DNA from: Holophagales bacterium
Lineage (GTDB): Bacteria > Acidobacteriota > Thermoanaerobaculia > UBA5066
Direction: 5' to 3'
DNA length: 64,000 nucleotides
Assembly: GCA_016719485.1 (NCBI GenBank)
Contig: JADJZB010000031.1
Location: 157,805-221,804 of the forward strand
Shown here: positions 9,812-18,607 of the stretch, one piece after another
Layout of the letters: each line of letters begins with the position of its first letter
Position numbering within the stretch: the stretch's first letter is position 1
The notes under the pieces: model-generated
Databases searched by the model: none
Told to the model about the DNA's origin: nothing
Seen by the model: only the letters and a program-made list of their open reading frames with translations
Translations under genes and position numbers: made by a program

Positions 9812-12304
9812 TTGGCTGACGAGAAGACAACGAACGACGGCGCGGGCGCCGGGTTTCTGGAAGACGTCGACACGATCGACGCGCTGCCGCTCGCCGACGC
9901 GCCGACGGTCGACGGTGTCCCGCGGTCGGGGGGATCGAGCCCCGCCACATCCGGGCGAGTCGCTCCGCCCGAGGCGATCGGCCCGTACCGGATCCTCGGC
10001 GTTCTCGGCGAGGGAGGGATGGGGACCGTCTACGAAGCCGAGCAGCAGCAGCCTCGCCGACGGGTCGCACTCAAGGTCATCCGCGGCGGAAGCTACGTCG
10101 ACGAGCGGCGCGTCACGATGTTCCGGCGGGAGATCGAGACGCTCGCCAGGCTCGACCACCCGAACATCGGCGCCATCTACGACGCGGGGAGAACCGAGGA
10201 CGGCCAGCACTTCTTCGCGATGGAGCTCGTCCGGGGGCGGACGCTCGACGCCTGGCTCGGCGCGCGCCGCGGTCCGGTCGACGCGCAGGAGATCCGCCTC
10301 CGCCTGCGGCTGATCGTCTCGATCTGCCGCGCGGTCCACTACGCCCACCAGCGCGGCGTGATCCACCGCGACCTGAAGCCGTCGAACATCGTCGTGCCGG
10401 ACCGCGAGGGTTCCGGCACGGCGGGCGAGCTGCCCGCCGTGAAAGTCCTCGACTTCGGGCTGGCCCGCATTACGGATTCCGACGTCGCGGCCCCGACGCT
10501 GGTCACCGAGATCGGCACGCTCCGGGGAACGATCCCGTACATGAGCCCGGAGCAGACGCGCGGCAACCCGGGCGCCGTGGACGTCCGCTCCGACGTCTAC
10601 GCCCTCGGGATCGTCCTCTACGAGGCCCTGACGGGGGTGAGGCCGTACGACACGGAGAGCTCGTCGCTTCTCGACGCGATCCGCATCGTCTGCGAGCAGC
10701 CTCCGGCGCCCCTGCGCCGGGCCTGGAAGGGCCCCCGGGCACCCGACGCCGACCTCCAGACGATCGTCGGCAAGGCGCTCGAGAAGGAGCCCGACCGGCG
10801 GTACGCCAGCGCCGCCGCACTCGCCGAGGACCTCCAGCTCTACCTCGAGTCGCGTCCCATCCTCGCCCGGGCGCCGAGCGCGGCCTACCAGCTGCGCAAG
10901 TTCGCGCGGCGCAACCGCGTCCTCGTGGCAGGGATCGCCGCGACGTTCCTGGCCCTCGTCGTCGGCGTCGCGGCCTCCACCACGTTCGCCGTCCGCGAAG
11001 CCGCCCAGAGGCGCGCCGCCGAGGCCGCGCGACACGACCTCCAGGAAGTGGCCGACTTCCAGCGCGGGATGCTCGCCGGCGTCGACGCCCGCGGCATGGG
11101 GTCCGCGCTCGGCCGCGACCTGCGTTCCCGCCTCGAGAAGAGCCGCCGCGGGCGAGGGGCGACGGACGCGGAAGTCGCGGCGGCGCTGGGGGGCCTCGAT
11201 GGGGCCCTCGCCGGAGTCAACCTGACCGACACGGCGCTCGGCCTCCTCGACGAAGGCGTCCTCGCGCGCGCCCTCGAGGCCGCGCGGACGCGCTTCGCCG
11301 GCCAGCCCCTCGTGGCCGCCGAGCTCCTCCGTTCCATCGGCGCCACCTACCACCGGCTCGGCCTCTTCGACCGCGCCGAGGAGCCGCTCCTTTCGGCCCG
11401 CACGACCTGCGAGAGGCTCCTCGGCCCGGACGCCGCGACGACCCTCGACGTCGTGCAGGAGCTCGGGACCCTCTACCTCCACCAGGGCCGCCTCGCCGAG
11501 GCCGAGCCGCTCCTGTCCGCCGTCCTCGAGAGCCGGCGCCGGACGCTGGCGCCCGACGACGACCGGGTCCTCTCGGCGATGAACGACCTCGCCCTGCTCT
11601 ACGGCGACGCGGAGCGGCTCGAGGAATCGGAGGCGCTCTTCGCCGAGGCGGTGAAGGCCCAGGTCGTGAGGCACGGCGAAGAAGACCCCTACTCGCTGAC
11701 GCTCCTCCACAACTACGCCTGGACCCTCATCCGGCTCGGCAAGCACGGCCTCGCCGAATCCGCCGCCACGCGGGCGCTCGCCGGCCGCCGGAAGCGGCTC
11801 GGCAACGAGCACCCCGAAACGACGGAGTCGATCAACAACCTCGCGGTCCTCTACCGGCGCATGGGGCGCCTCGAGGAGGCCGAACGGCTCTACCTCGAGG
11901 ACTACGAGACGTCCCGGCGTCTCCTCGGCGACGAGCACCCGGATCTCCTCGTCACGATGACGAACCTCGGCCGCCTCTACACCGTGCAGGGCAAGTACCG
12001 GGAGGCAGAGGTCCTGCTCTCCCGGGCGGTGGCGACCTCGAGGAAGGTCCAGCCTCCGGGCTTCTTCGGCACCGGCTTCACGCTGCAGGCCCTCGGCGAC
12101 GCCCTCGCCGGCCTGGAGCGCTACCCCGAGGCCGAAGCCGCGCTCCTCGAGTCCCACGCCATCCTCCTCGCGGCCTTCGGGCCAGGTGCCGAGGCCCTGC
12201 TCCGTCCCGTCGAATCGCTCGCCGCGCTCTACGGGAAGACCGGCCGGCCGGCGAAGGCCGAGGCCTGGCGCAAATCGCTCGCGAAGGAAGGGGCGACGCC
12301 GTGA
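9812..12304 (+). CDS. Ser/Thr protein kinase with TPR sensor domain
   Basis: 830 residues from a TTG (LADEKTTN), chosen because it directly follows the promoter-like element and no ATG/GTG is better placed. An acidic disordered N-terminus precedes the kinase domain (about 55-345): GEGGMGTVY, VALKVI, HRDLKPSNIV, DFGLA, YMSPEQTRG. One membrane helix lies at about 368-393. After it come tetratricopeptide repeats (about 500-820) of the LA.LY...GR..EAE.L kind (for example VLYRRMGRLEEAERLYLEDYE). The TGA at 12302-12304 overlaps the GTG of the next kinase (GTGA). The TPR array should mediate protein contacts; partner unknown. Confidence 0.9.
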   Translation: MADEKTTNDGAGAGFLEDVDTIDALPLADAPTVDGVPRSGGSSPATSGRVAPPEAIGPYRILGVLGEGGMGTVYEAEQQQPRRRVALKVIRGGSYVDERRVTMFRREIETLARLDHPNIGAIYDAGRTEDGQHFFAMELVRGRTLDAWLGARRGPVDAQEIRLRLRLIVSICRAVHYAHQRGVIHRDLKPSNIVVPDREGSGTAGELPAVKVLDFGLARITDSDVAAPTLVTEIGTLRGTIPYMSPEQTRGNPGAVDVRSDVYALGIVLYEALTGVRPYDTESSSLLDAIRIVCEQPPAPLRRAWKGPRAPDADLQTIVGKALEKEPDRRYASAAALAEDLQLYLESRPILARAPSAAYQLRKFARRNRVLVAGIAATFLALVVGVAASTTFAVREAAQRRAAEAARHDLQEVADFQRGMLAGVDARGMGSALGRDLRSRLEKSRRGRGATDAEVAAALGGLDGALAGVNLTDTALGLLDEGVLARALEAARTRFAGQPLVAAELLRSIGATYHRLGLFDRAEEPLLSARTTCERLLGPDAATTLDVVQELGTLYLHQGRLAEAEPLLSAVLESRRRTLAPDDDRVLSAMNDLALLYGDAERLEESEALFAEAVKAQVVRHGEEDPYSLTLLHNYAWTLIRLGKHGLAESAATRALAGRRKRLGNEHPETTESINNLAVLYRRMGRLEEAERLYLEDYETSRRLLGDEHPDLLVTMTNLGRLYTVQGKYREAEVLLSRAVATSRKVQPPGFFGTGFTLQALGDALAGLERYPEAEAALLESHAILLAAFGPGAEALLRPVESLAALYGKTGRPAKAEAWRKSLAKEGATP

Positions 12305-14997
12305 CGCTCGCACCCGGCTCCCGCATCGGGCCGTACGAGATCACCGGCAAGCTCGGCGAGGGCGGCATGGGCGAGGTGTGGCGCGCGAGGGACACGACGC
12401 TCGGACGCGACGTCGCGCTCAAGGTCCTGCCCGCGACCTTCACCGAGGACCGCGACCGGCTCGCGCGCTTCGAGAGGGAGGCGCGGCTCCTCGCCCAGCT
12501 CAACCACCCGAACGTCGCCCAGGTCTACGGGCTCGAGACGAGCGGCGAAACGCGCGCCCTCGTCCTCGAGCTCGTCGAGGGGCCGACGCTGGCGGAGCGG
12601 ATCGAGGAGGGGCCGATGCCCCTCGACGAGGTCCGCACGATCGCCCGCCAGGTCGCCGAGGCGCTGGAAGAGGCCCACGAGAAGGGAATCGTCCACCGCG
12701 ACCTGAAGCCCCAGAACGTGAAGCTCACCGCCGACGGCCGAGCGAAGGTCCTCGACTTCGGCCTCGCCAAGGCAATGGACTCCGTGGGCACCGGCGCATC
12801 CGCGGCCGACCACGGCCGCTCGCCGACCATGCTCGACTCCCCCACCCTCACCGCGACGCCCGGAACGCAGATGGGCGTCATCCTCGGCACCGCGGGCTAC
12901 ATGGCACCCGAGCAGGCGAGGGGCAGGCCCGTCGACCGGCGCGCCGACATCTGGGCATTCGGCGTCCTTCTCTACGAGATGCTCACGGGGCGCCGGCTCT
13001 TCGCGGGCGAGACGGTCAGCGACACGCTCGCCGCGGTGCTCCGTCAGGACGTCGACTGGAGCCTCCTGCCGAAAGGCCTTGCGGCTTCCGACCGGCGGCT
13101 CCTCGAGCGGTGCCTCGAGCGGGACCCGAAGCGGCGCCTCCGAGATATCGGCGAGGCGCGTTTCGCCCTCGAGAACCCGGCTCGCGAGGCCGTCCCCGCG
13201 ATCGCCATGCAGGCGCCCCCGAGGAGCCGCGCAGGGTGGCTTCTCCCCCTCGCGGCCGCCGCTGGAATCGCCGCGGGATTCGGCCTCGCCCGGCTGACGG
13301 CCCCTTCCCCGGCGGAGCACGCCCGGGACACCGCGCTCCGGATCACGCCCGTCACGAACTCCGGAAACGTCATCAGCGCTTCCGTTTCCCCCGACGGCCG
13401 GTACGTCGTCTACGTGGAGTCCGACCAGGGCCTCCAGAGCCTCTGGCTCCAGCAGGTCGCCGGCGGCCAGACGCTTCGCCTCGTGGCCGACCAGCCCGTC
13501 GCGTACTGGGGGCACGCCTTCACGCCGGACGGGAATGCCATCTACTTCTCGCATCGCAGCGACGCCGAGCCGCGCGGCGCCCTCTTCTCGATCTCGACGC
13601 TCGGCGGGGCCCCGAGGCGCCTCCTGGGCGACATCGATTCCGCGGTGACCTTTTCCCCCGATGGTCGCCGGATCGCTTTCGTACGCCAGCGGCACCCGAC
13701 CGCCGAAGAGACATCGCTCGTGGTTGCCGACGGCGACGGGTCGAACACGAAGGCGCTCGCGACCTTCCGCTTTCCCGAGATCGTCGCCGGGATCTTCTAC
13801 GGGGGCCCTTCGTGGTCGCCGGACGGGCGCCTCATCGCCACCGCGATCGGCGTCCGGGGGGGTGCCGGGGCGGAGAGCCGCTCGCGCCTCGCTCTCGTCG
13901 CCGTCGAGGACGGGAAGGTCACGACGCTCGCCGACCCGGGCTGGGAAGTCGCCGCGCAGTGCGGCTGGCTCCCCGACGGACGCTCTCTCCTCGTCATCGC
14001 CCGCGGAAGCGACCAGCCGAACACACAGGTCTGGTCCGTCTCCTTCCCCGGGGGCGAGGTCCGGAAGGTGACCAACGACCTGAACGACCGCCGGATCATC
14101 TCGCTGACCGCCGACGGCCGGACCCTCGTCTCCGTGGCGGGCGCGGTCTCCTCGACGGTCTGGTCCGCGCCCGTCGCCGGCTCCGGACGAGTGCGGCGGA
14201 TGACGCGGGCCCTGACCGACGGCCTCGGCGGCGTCGCCTTCTCGCCCGAGGGAAAGCTCGTTTACACCTCGGACGTCGGCGAGGTCTCCGGCCTCTGGAT
14301 GGCGGGCCTCGAAGGTGCGGATCGCGGCCCGCTGTTCGCGCTGCCGGGAGGAGGCCAGACCGGTTACCCGTCCGTCGCAGACGACGGGACGGTCTTCTTC
14401 GCGGTGCGGGGCCGGGCCGGCGTCGAGATCCACGCCCTGGACCGGGGCGGATCGACCAGCCGCGTCGTCGCCCGCGACGCGCTTTTCGTTCCTTTCGAGG
14501 TCTCGCGCGACGGCCGCTTCCTCGTCTACAGCGCGCTCGTGAAGGGCGTCCCCAGCGTCGTTCGGGTCGCGAGCGACGGGAGCAACCCGAGGCCAGTCTT
14601 CGACGGGCCGGCGTACCGCCCCGCGCTTCATCCCTCCGGTGCTCAGGTCGCCTTCTACTTCACCGATTCCTCGGAGAAGCTCCGTCTCGGCGTCTGCCCC
14701 GTCGAGGGAGGCCCGCTCCTCCTGGACGTCCCCACCGAACCGGCCAGCCCGAGCTCACGCCTCGTCCTGCGGGACGAAGGCGTCTACCTCAACACCGTGG
14801 CAGGCGATCGTTCCAATGTCTGGCTCCTGCCCACCGGGGGCGGCCCCGCCCGGAAGCTGACGGCCTGGGACGACCAGCTCCTCTTCGACTTCGCCGTCTC
14901 CCGCGACGGCTCGACCCTCGCCGCCGCACGTGGCCCGCGCCTGCGCGACGCGCAGAGGATCACGGGATTCGATTCGATCTCGGCTCCCCGAAAGTGA
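12301..14997 (+). CDS. Ser/Thr protein kinase with C-terminal TolB/WD40-like propeller
   Basis: 898 residues, GTG start overlapping the stop of the TPR kinase by four bases. Kinase domain about 12-285 with GEGGMG, VALKVLP, HRDLKPQNVKL, DFGLAK and YMAPEQARG; membrane helix at about 310-332; then SPDGRYVVYVES-type propeller blades to the end. It is the closest intact relative of the truncated kinase at 8708 (shared EITGKLGEGGMGEVWRA and LVLELVEGPTLAER). Pairing with the TPR kinase suggests the two act in one phosphorelay or heteromeric sensor; that is inference from coupling only. Confidence 0.92.
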   Translation: MTLAPGSRIGPYEITGKLGEGGMGEVWRARDTTLGRDVALKVLPATFTEDRDRLARFEREARLLAQLNHPNVAQVYGLETSGETRALVLELVEGPTLAERIEEGPMPLDEVRTIARQVAEALEEAHEKGIVHRDLKPQNVKLTADGRAKVLDFGLAKAMDSVGTGASAADHGRSPTMLDSPTLTATPGTQMGVILGTAGYMAPEQARGRPVDRRADIWAFGVLLYEMLTGRRLFAGETVSDTLAAVLRQDVDWSLLPKGLAASDRRLLERCLERDPKRRLRDIGEARFALENPAREAVPAIAMQAPPRSRAGWLLPLAAAAGIAAGFGLARLTAPSPAEHARDTALRITPVTNSGNVISASVSPDGRYVVYVESDQGLQSLWLQQVAGGQTLRLVADQPVAYWGHAFTPDGNAIYFSHRSDAEPRGALFSISTLGGAPRRLLGDIDSAVTFSPDGRRIAFVRQRHPTAEETSLVVADGDGSNTKALATFRFPEIVAGIFYGGPSWSPDGRLIATAIGVRGGAGAESRSRLALVAVEDGKVTTLADPGWEVAAQCGWLPDGRSLLVIARGSDQPNTQVWSVSFPGGEVRKVTNDLNDRRIISLTADGRTLVSVAGAVSSTVWSAPVAGSGRVRRMTRALTDGLGGVAFSPEGKLVYTSDVGEVSGLWMAGLEGADRGPLFALPGGGQTGYPSVADDGTVFFAVRGRAGVEIHALDRGGSTSRVVARDALFVPFEVSRDGRFLVYSALVKGVPSVVRVASDGSNPRPVFDGPAYRPALHPSGAQVAFYFTDSSEKLRLGVCPVEGGPLLLDVPTEPASPSSRLVLRDEGVYLNTVAGDRSNVWLLPTGGGPARKLTAWDDQLLFDFAVSRDGSTLAAARGPRLRDAQRITGFDSISAPRK

Positions 14998-15079
14998 TTC
15001 GTCGGGGCCGCTGCGCCACAGGGCAGCTCGAATCGACACCCGCCCCGACCTCGGGCACCATCGGCGCGAGGGATCCGTG

Positions 15080-16231
15080 ATGCCAGAGACCCTGAATGCC
15101 GCCGAGCTCTCCGCCCTCGTTGCCCGCGTTTTCCAGCCGACCCCCGAGGACCGGCTCCTCGGGATCATGGTCGACCTCCCGGACGAGAAGGTGCCGGACG
15201 ACGCCGCGTGGGCGGCCCGCCGCAGGATCGCGGCGGAGTGGGCGGAGCTCCTCGGGCAGCAGTCCGCGCCGGTCGGATACCAGACGCACCTCCTCCTCTA
15301 TCCCAACGTCCACACGAACAACGGCGACCTCCCCGGCCACTGCTGGATCCACGCGGGCGGCCCCGTGCCGGCGAGCGCCGCCGGCCTCGACCCGGCCGCC
15401 GCCGTGCCGATGACCGAGGTCTTCGACACCCACCCGATGCTCATGGCCGTGACGAAGTTCAGCTCCACCGCCCCCCTGAAAATGGCGGCGCGGAAACACC
15501 CGATGCGGGCCGCCACGATGCCGGGCTTCACCGCCGGCATGATTCCCGCCCTGCGGCTCGACTACACCGAGGTGAACCGCCGCGTGGACATCCTGAAGGC
15601 CCTTCTCGACCGGGCCACCGGCGCCGACTTCGTCTTCCGCCACCCCGAGGGAGAGGACCAGCTTCACCTCGACCTCCGCCACCGCACCGGCCACGCCTCC
15701 GGCGGCCTGCTCCCGAAGCGTGGCGTAGCGGGAAACCTGCCGTCCGGCGAGTCCTACATCGTCCCCTACGAGGGAGAGCGCGAGGGCGACCCGAGCCGGT
15801 CGGAAGGTGTGCTTCCAGTGCAGTTCGGCACGGAAGTCGTGCGCTATCACGTCGTCGAGAACAAGGCGATCGGGGTCCTCACGGAAGGGCCGGAGTCCGC
15901 CCGGGAGGCCGCTCTTCTCGCGAGGGAACCGGCCTACGCCAACATCGCCGAGCTCGGCCTCGGCGTCCTCGCCGCGTTCGGCGTCAAGCCGATCGGCTCC
16001 GTCCTCCTCGACGAGAAGCTCGGGCTGCACATCGCCTTCGGCCGCAGCGAGCACTTCGGCGGCCAGGTGGGCCCCGACGCCTTCTCATCCCCGGAGGCCG
16101 TCGTCCACATCGACCGTGTCTACGTGCCGGAGATGCAGCCCGACGTCCTGCCCCTGAGCGTCGACCTGCACCTCGACGACGGCACCGCCGTCGCCCTCAT
16201 GCGCGACGGGGAGTTCGGTCCGGTCTTCTGA
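15080..16231 (+). CDS. M29-like (thermophilic) metallo-aminopeptidase family protein
   Basis: 383 residues, ATG at 15080 with GCGAGGG seven bases upstream. The C-terminal half has the run YANIAELGLG...GSVLLDEKLGLHIAFGRSEHFGG...VVHIDRVYV, the arrangement of metal-binding Glu/His residues typical of M29 aminopeptidases (AmpS/AmpT). The N-terminal half is less typical, so the substrate may differ from a classical aminopeptidase. No signal peptide is visible, so it is probably cytoplasmic. It follows the kinase pair by 82 bases and the 2H phosphoesterase begins 10 bases after it, so the two may be co-transcribed. Confidence 0.7.
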   Translation: MPETLNAAELSALVARVFQPTPEDRLLGIMVDLPDEKVPDDAAWAARRRIAAEWAELLGQQSAPVGYQTHLLLYPNVHTNNGDLPGHCWIHAGGPVPASAAGLDPAAAVPMTEVFDTHPMLMAVTKFSSTAPLKMAARKHPMRAATMPGFTAGMIPALRLDYTEVNRRVDILKALLDRATGADFVFRHPEGEDQLHLDLRHRTGHASGGLLPKRGVAGNLPSGESYIVPYEGEREGDPSRSEGVLPVQFGTEVVRYHVVENKAIGVLTEGPESAREAALLAREPAYANIAELGLGVLAAFGVKPIGSVLLDEKLGLHIAFGRSEHFGGQVGPDAFSSPEAVVHIDRVYVPEMQPDVLPLSVDLHLDDGTAVALMRDGEFGPVF

Positions 16232-16241
16232 ACGAGCCGCG

Positions 16242-16988
16242 ATGAGCCATCGAAGCCCTGGCCGCGTCGCCGTCCGGACGGCCACGGCGATTCTCGTCGT
16301 CGCGTCCTCGCTCGGGCTCGCGGCGTCGTGCTCCGTACGGGACGCTCCGGCCGTGGGCTCGCCCGCGGTCGTGAGGCACCCGGGCGGGTCTCTCTTCTCG
16401 ACGATCCCCTGCGCCGCGACGCCGCTCGGGGCCGCGTGGTCGAAGCTCCTCGCCGAGGCCGGGAGTCGCTTTCCAGGCCTGCGCCTCACGCAGGTGGAGG
16501 ACCTCCACATCACGATCGTCTACATCGGCGCAGGCTGGAAGCTGGAGGACCTGGAGACGATCCGGGCCCTCGCGCTGGTTGGACCGCGAGAGGCGGTTTC
16601 GCTCCAGCCCGAGGTCGTCCGGATGGGTCTGACCGGCCACGTCGTTGCCGTCGAGATGCACGGCGCTCCCCAGGGCTGGACGACGTCCCTCGTCGCCGCC
16701 AAGGGCGAGCTGAACCGGCTCCAGCTGAAGAAGCCCGATGCGTACGACGCGGCGTTCCGCCCGCACGTGACGCTCGCCTCCGCGCGCCACTCGCCACCGG
16801 ACGAGACCGATCTCACCGCCCTGGACGAGTTCCGGTCCTGGCTCGCCGAGAAGATCGCCGACGACGAAGGCCGCTTCGGGGTTACCGTGGGACCCCGGAC
16901 CCCGGTCCGCCTCTGGCTCGCCGGAACGACCAGGCCGCCGGGTGCTGCCGCGTACGTCGATCTCGCGGACGCTCTCCCCGCACGCTGA
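16242..16988 (+). CDS. Exported 2H phosphoesterase (2'-5' RNA ligase-like fold)
   Basis: 248 residues with the two HxTx motifs that define the 2H phosphoesterase superfamily: HITI at about 89-92 and HVTL at about 175-178, each in a hydrophobic strand (LHITIVYIG, FRPHVTLASAR). In this superfamily the paired His residues act on 2',3'-cyclic or 2'-5' phosphoester bonds. Unusually it has an N-terminal export signal (ATAILVVASSLGLAASC) ending in a near-lipobox, so it is probably periplasmic, perhaps lipid-anchored. Known relatives such as ThpR and LigT are cytoplasmic. The substrate is therefore open. Confidence 0.65.
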   Translation: MSHRSPGRVAVRTATAILVVASSLGLAASCSVRDAPAVGSPAVVRHPGGSLFSTIPCAATPLGAAWSKLLAEAGSRFPGLRLTQVEDLHITIVYIGAGWKLEDLETIRALALVGPREAVSLQPEVVRMGLTGHVVAVEMHGAPQGWTTSLVAAKGELNRLQLKKPDAYDAAFRPHVTLASARHSPPDETDLTALDEFRSWLAEKIADDEGRFGVTVGPRTPVRLWLAGTTRPPGAAAYVDLADALPAR

Positions 16989-17009
16989 GCGGCGCGGGCC
17001 GGAGGAACG

Positions 17010-17774
17010 ATGGAGAAGGTCCACGTGAGCAAGCGTCTGCTGATCGGCCTCGTCGCCGTCTCCGCCGGGTCTCTCCTCGCGGTGGCGTTCCTGCTCGGCC
17101 GCTCTTCCGCCCCGAGCACGCCCCCGGAAGGACCGGCGCGAGCCCGCGAGGCCGCTGCCTACAGCCCCGAGACGCGGTCGGCAGGAGGCTCGACCCTGGC
17201 GCCGACACCGGCGGCGGCGCTCGGCTCGGACCCCCTCGGCGCGTATCCGGCCTCGCAGACCGTCCCGGTCCTCTCCGCGGATCGCACCGTTTCGCGGGAG
17301 TCCCCTCTCGCTCCGATGCCGCCGGCCACCCTCGACGCCCCGGCCATGGGCAATTCCCCGGGCGCGATCGATCCGGCCTCCGCGTCCGTCGCGAAGTACC
17401 TCGATGCCGTCGACCAGATCCAGCCGGCGAACGTGAGCGGCGGAGCGGAGAGCATCGCGGGTGAGATGGCGGCGGCCCTCGCTCGCGGCGATACTTCGGG
17501 GCTCGACGGAATGATTCGGGACTCCGAGGCCGCGAGACAGCGACTCGCCGCTCTCAGGCCACCCGAGGCGTGCGCTGCCCACCACAGGGAGACGCTCGGG
17601 AGCCTCGACGACGCCCTGGAGATGCTCAAGTCGCTCAAGAGCGCGATGGAGTCGTCAGATCCCGCTGGCGCGCTCGCGAACGTCGCCAGCCGCGCCAACA
17701 CCCTTCGCACCCGTGCCGAGGCGCTCCAGAACGAGGATCGAGCCCTCCGCCAGCGCTACGGCCTTTCGCGCTGA
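17010..17774 (+). CDS. Membrane-anchored protein with helical C-terminus, unknown function
   Basis: 254 residues; GGAGGAACG ribosome site before the ATG. One N-terminal helix (LLIGLVAVSAGSLLAVAFLLG, about 10-30) is followed by a long Pro/Ala/Ser-rich linker (about 35-125) and a helical domain (about 130-254) with heptad-like stretches (SLDDALEMLKSLKSAM, RTRAEALQNEDRALRQRYG). The layout suggests a single-pass inner-membrane protein with a periplasmic helical domain. I do not recognise the family. It is convergent with the ABC operon; only 20 bases separate the two stops. Confidence 0.55.
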   Translation: MEKVHVSKRLLIGLVAVSAGSLLAVAFLLGRSSAPSTPPEGPARAREAAAYSPETRSAGGSTLAPTPAAALGSDPLGAYPASQTVPVLSADRTVSRESPLAPMPPATLDAPAMGNSPGAIDPASASVAKYLDAVDQIQPANVSGGAESIAGEMAAALARGDTSGLDGMIRDSEAARQRLAALRPPEACAAHHRETLGSLDDALEMLKSLKSAMESSDPAGALANVASRANTLRTRAEALQNEDRALRQRYGLSR

Positions 17775-17794
17775 AGCGCCGGGCCGCGGCCCCC

Positions 17795-18607
17795 TCACTC
17801 CACCCCGTAGTCGACTTCCATCCGCCGCACCTTCCACGCCGAGAGGGCGAGGAGCGCCGCGGAGAGGAGGAGAGGAACGGGGACCGCGATCCAGGGCGGG
17901 AGCGGCTCCCCGAGGACGGCGAGGAAGCCCTCCGGCACCTTCACCGGCGTGAGCGAGAGAAGGTAGTGGATCAGGCCCAGCCTCTTGAGCCCCTCGGGGA
18001 GGAGGAAGTTGAGGTGTTCCCAGCCCCAGAACGCGAGCGCGGGGAAGACCGGGTTCTTCACCCACTGGCCGAAGGCCAGGAAGACGGCGCCGTAGCCCGC
18101 GCAGGCCAGGACCGCCACGAGAGCGTAGCCGAGGAGCCGCCCGGCGCCCCCCGACGCCAGGTGCGCCGTCGCCGCGCCGCTTCCCGCGCCCGTCAGGAGC
18201 GTCACGTAGGCGAGGGCCGAGAAGCCCGCGAACGCGGCCGAGGTCACCGCGAGCGCGGCGAGGTACTTCCCGAGGAGGAGGACCTCGCGGCGGACCGGCG
18301 CGAGGAAGAGGTGGTGGAGGGTCTTCGCCAGCTGCTCGCCACGAAGGAGCCCCCCGAAGACGAAGAGCGTGCCGAAGAAGAGCGTCCCCTGCAGGACGAG
18401 GTTCTGGAAGACGAAGGCGAACTCCTTCTCGACCCGTCCCGGGACGGTCGCGTGGTCCCTCACGGCGTGGGCGACGAGCGCGAGGAGGAAGGGGGCCGCG
18501 GCAAAGAAGAAGGCCGCCCGCGCCTCGCGTCCCCGGAGGAGGCGCTTCAGCTCCAGAAAAAAGACGGCCTTCAGCTGGCGGAAGCGAACGTCGTTGCGCT
18601 CGTTCAC
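17795..18607 (-). CDS. ABC-2 type transporter permease (operon gene 6)
   Basis: 270 residues with about six hydrophobic helices (FFFAAAPFLLALVAHAV, LQGTLFFGTLFVFGGLL, AALAVTSAAFAGFSALAYV, LLGYALVAVLACAGYGAVF, and a last pair at the C-terminus). The N-terminus (FRQLKAVFFLELKRLLRGRE) is typical for ABC-2 permeases that work with CcmA/NatA-like ATPases. Its ATG overlaps the stop of the ATPase at 18604-19557 by four bases, so they form one transporter. It is the last gene of the ECF-sigma operon. Substrate unknown. Confidence 0.8.
   Translation of the reverse strand: MNERNDVRFRQLKAVFFLELKRLLRGREARAAFFFAAAPFLLALVAHAVRDHATVPGRVEKEFAFVFQNLVLQGTLFFGTLFVFGGLLRGEQLAKTLHHLFLAPVRREVLLLGKYLAALAVTSAAFAGFSALAYVTLLTGAGSGAATAHLASGGAGRLLGYALVAVLACAGYGAVFLAFGQWVKNPVFPALAFWGWEHLNFLLPEGLKRLGLIHYLLSLTPVKVPEGFLAVLGEPLPPWIAVPVPLLLSAALLALSAWKVRRMEVDYGVE

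Noticed and set aside
9227..12313. 1028-codon minus-strand frame over the TPR kinase
   Set aside because: Only its last 163 codons form a protein (DUF6265-like); the rest is the antisense image of a highly GC-biased kinase gene, rich in Arg/Glu/Leu with no motif.
12186..15080. Long alternative frames over the kinase at 12301 (964 codons +, 800 codons -)
   Set aside because: Arg/Pro-rich shadows produced by third-position GC; the kinase frame has all catalytic motifs.
17775..17794. Terminator between the anchored protein and the ABC operon
   Set aside because: GGGCCGCGGCCC is self-complementary but has no loop and no T-run.
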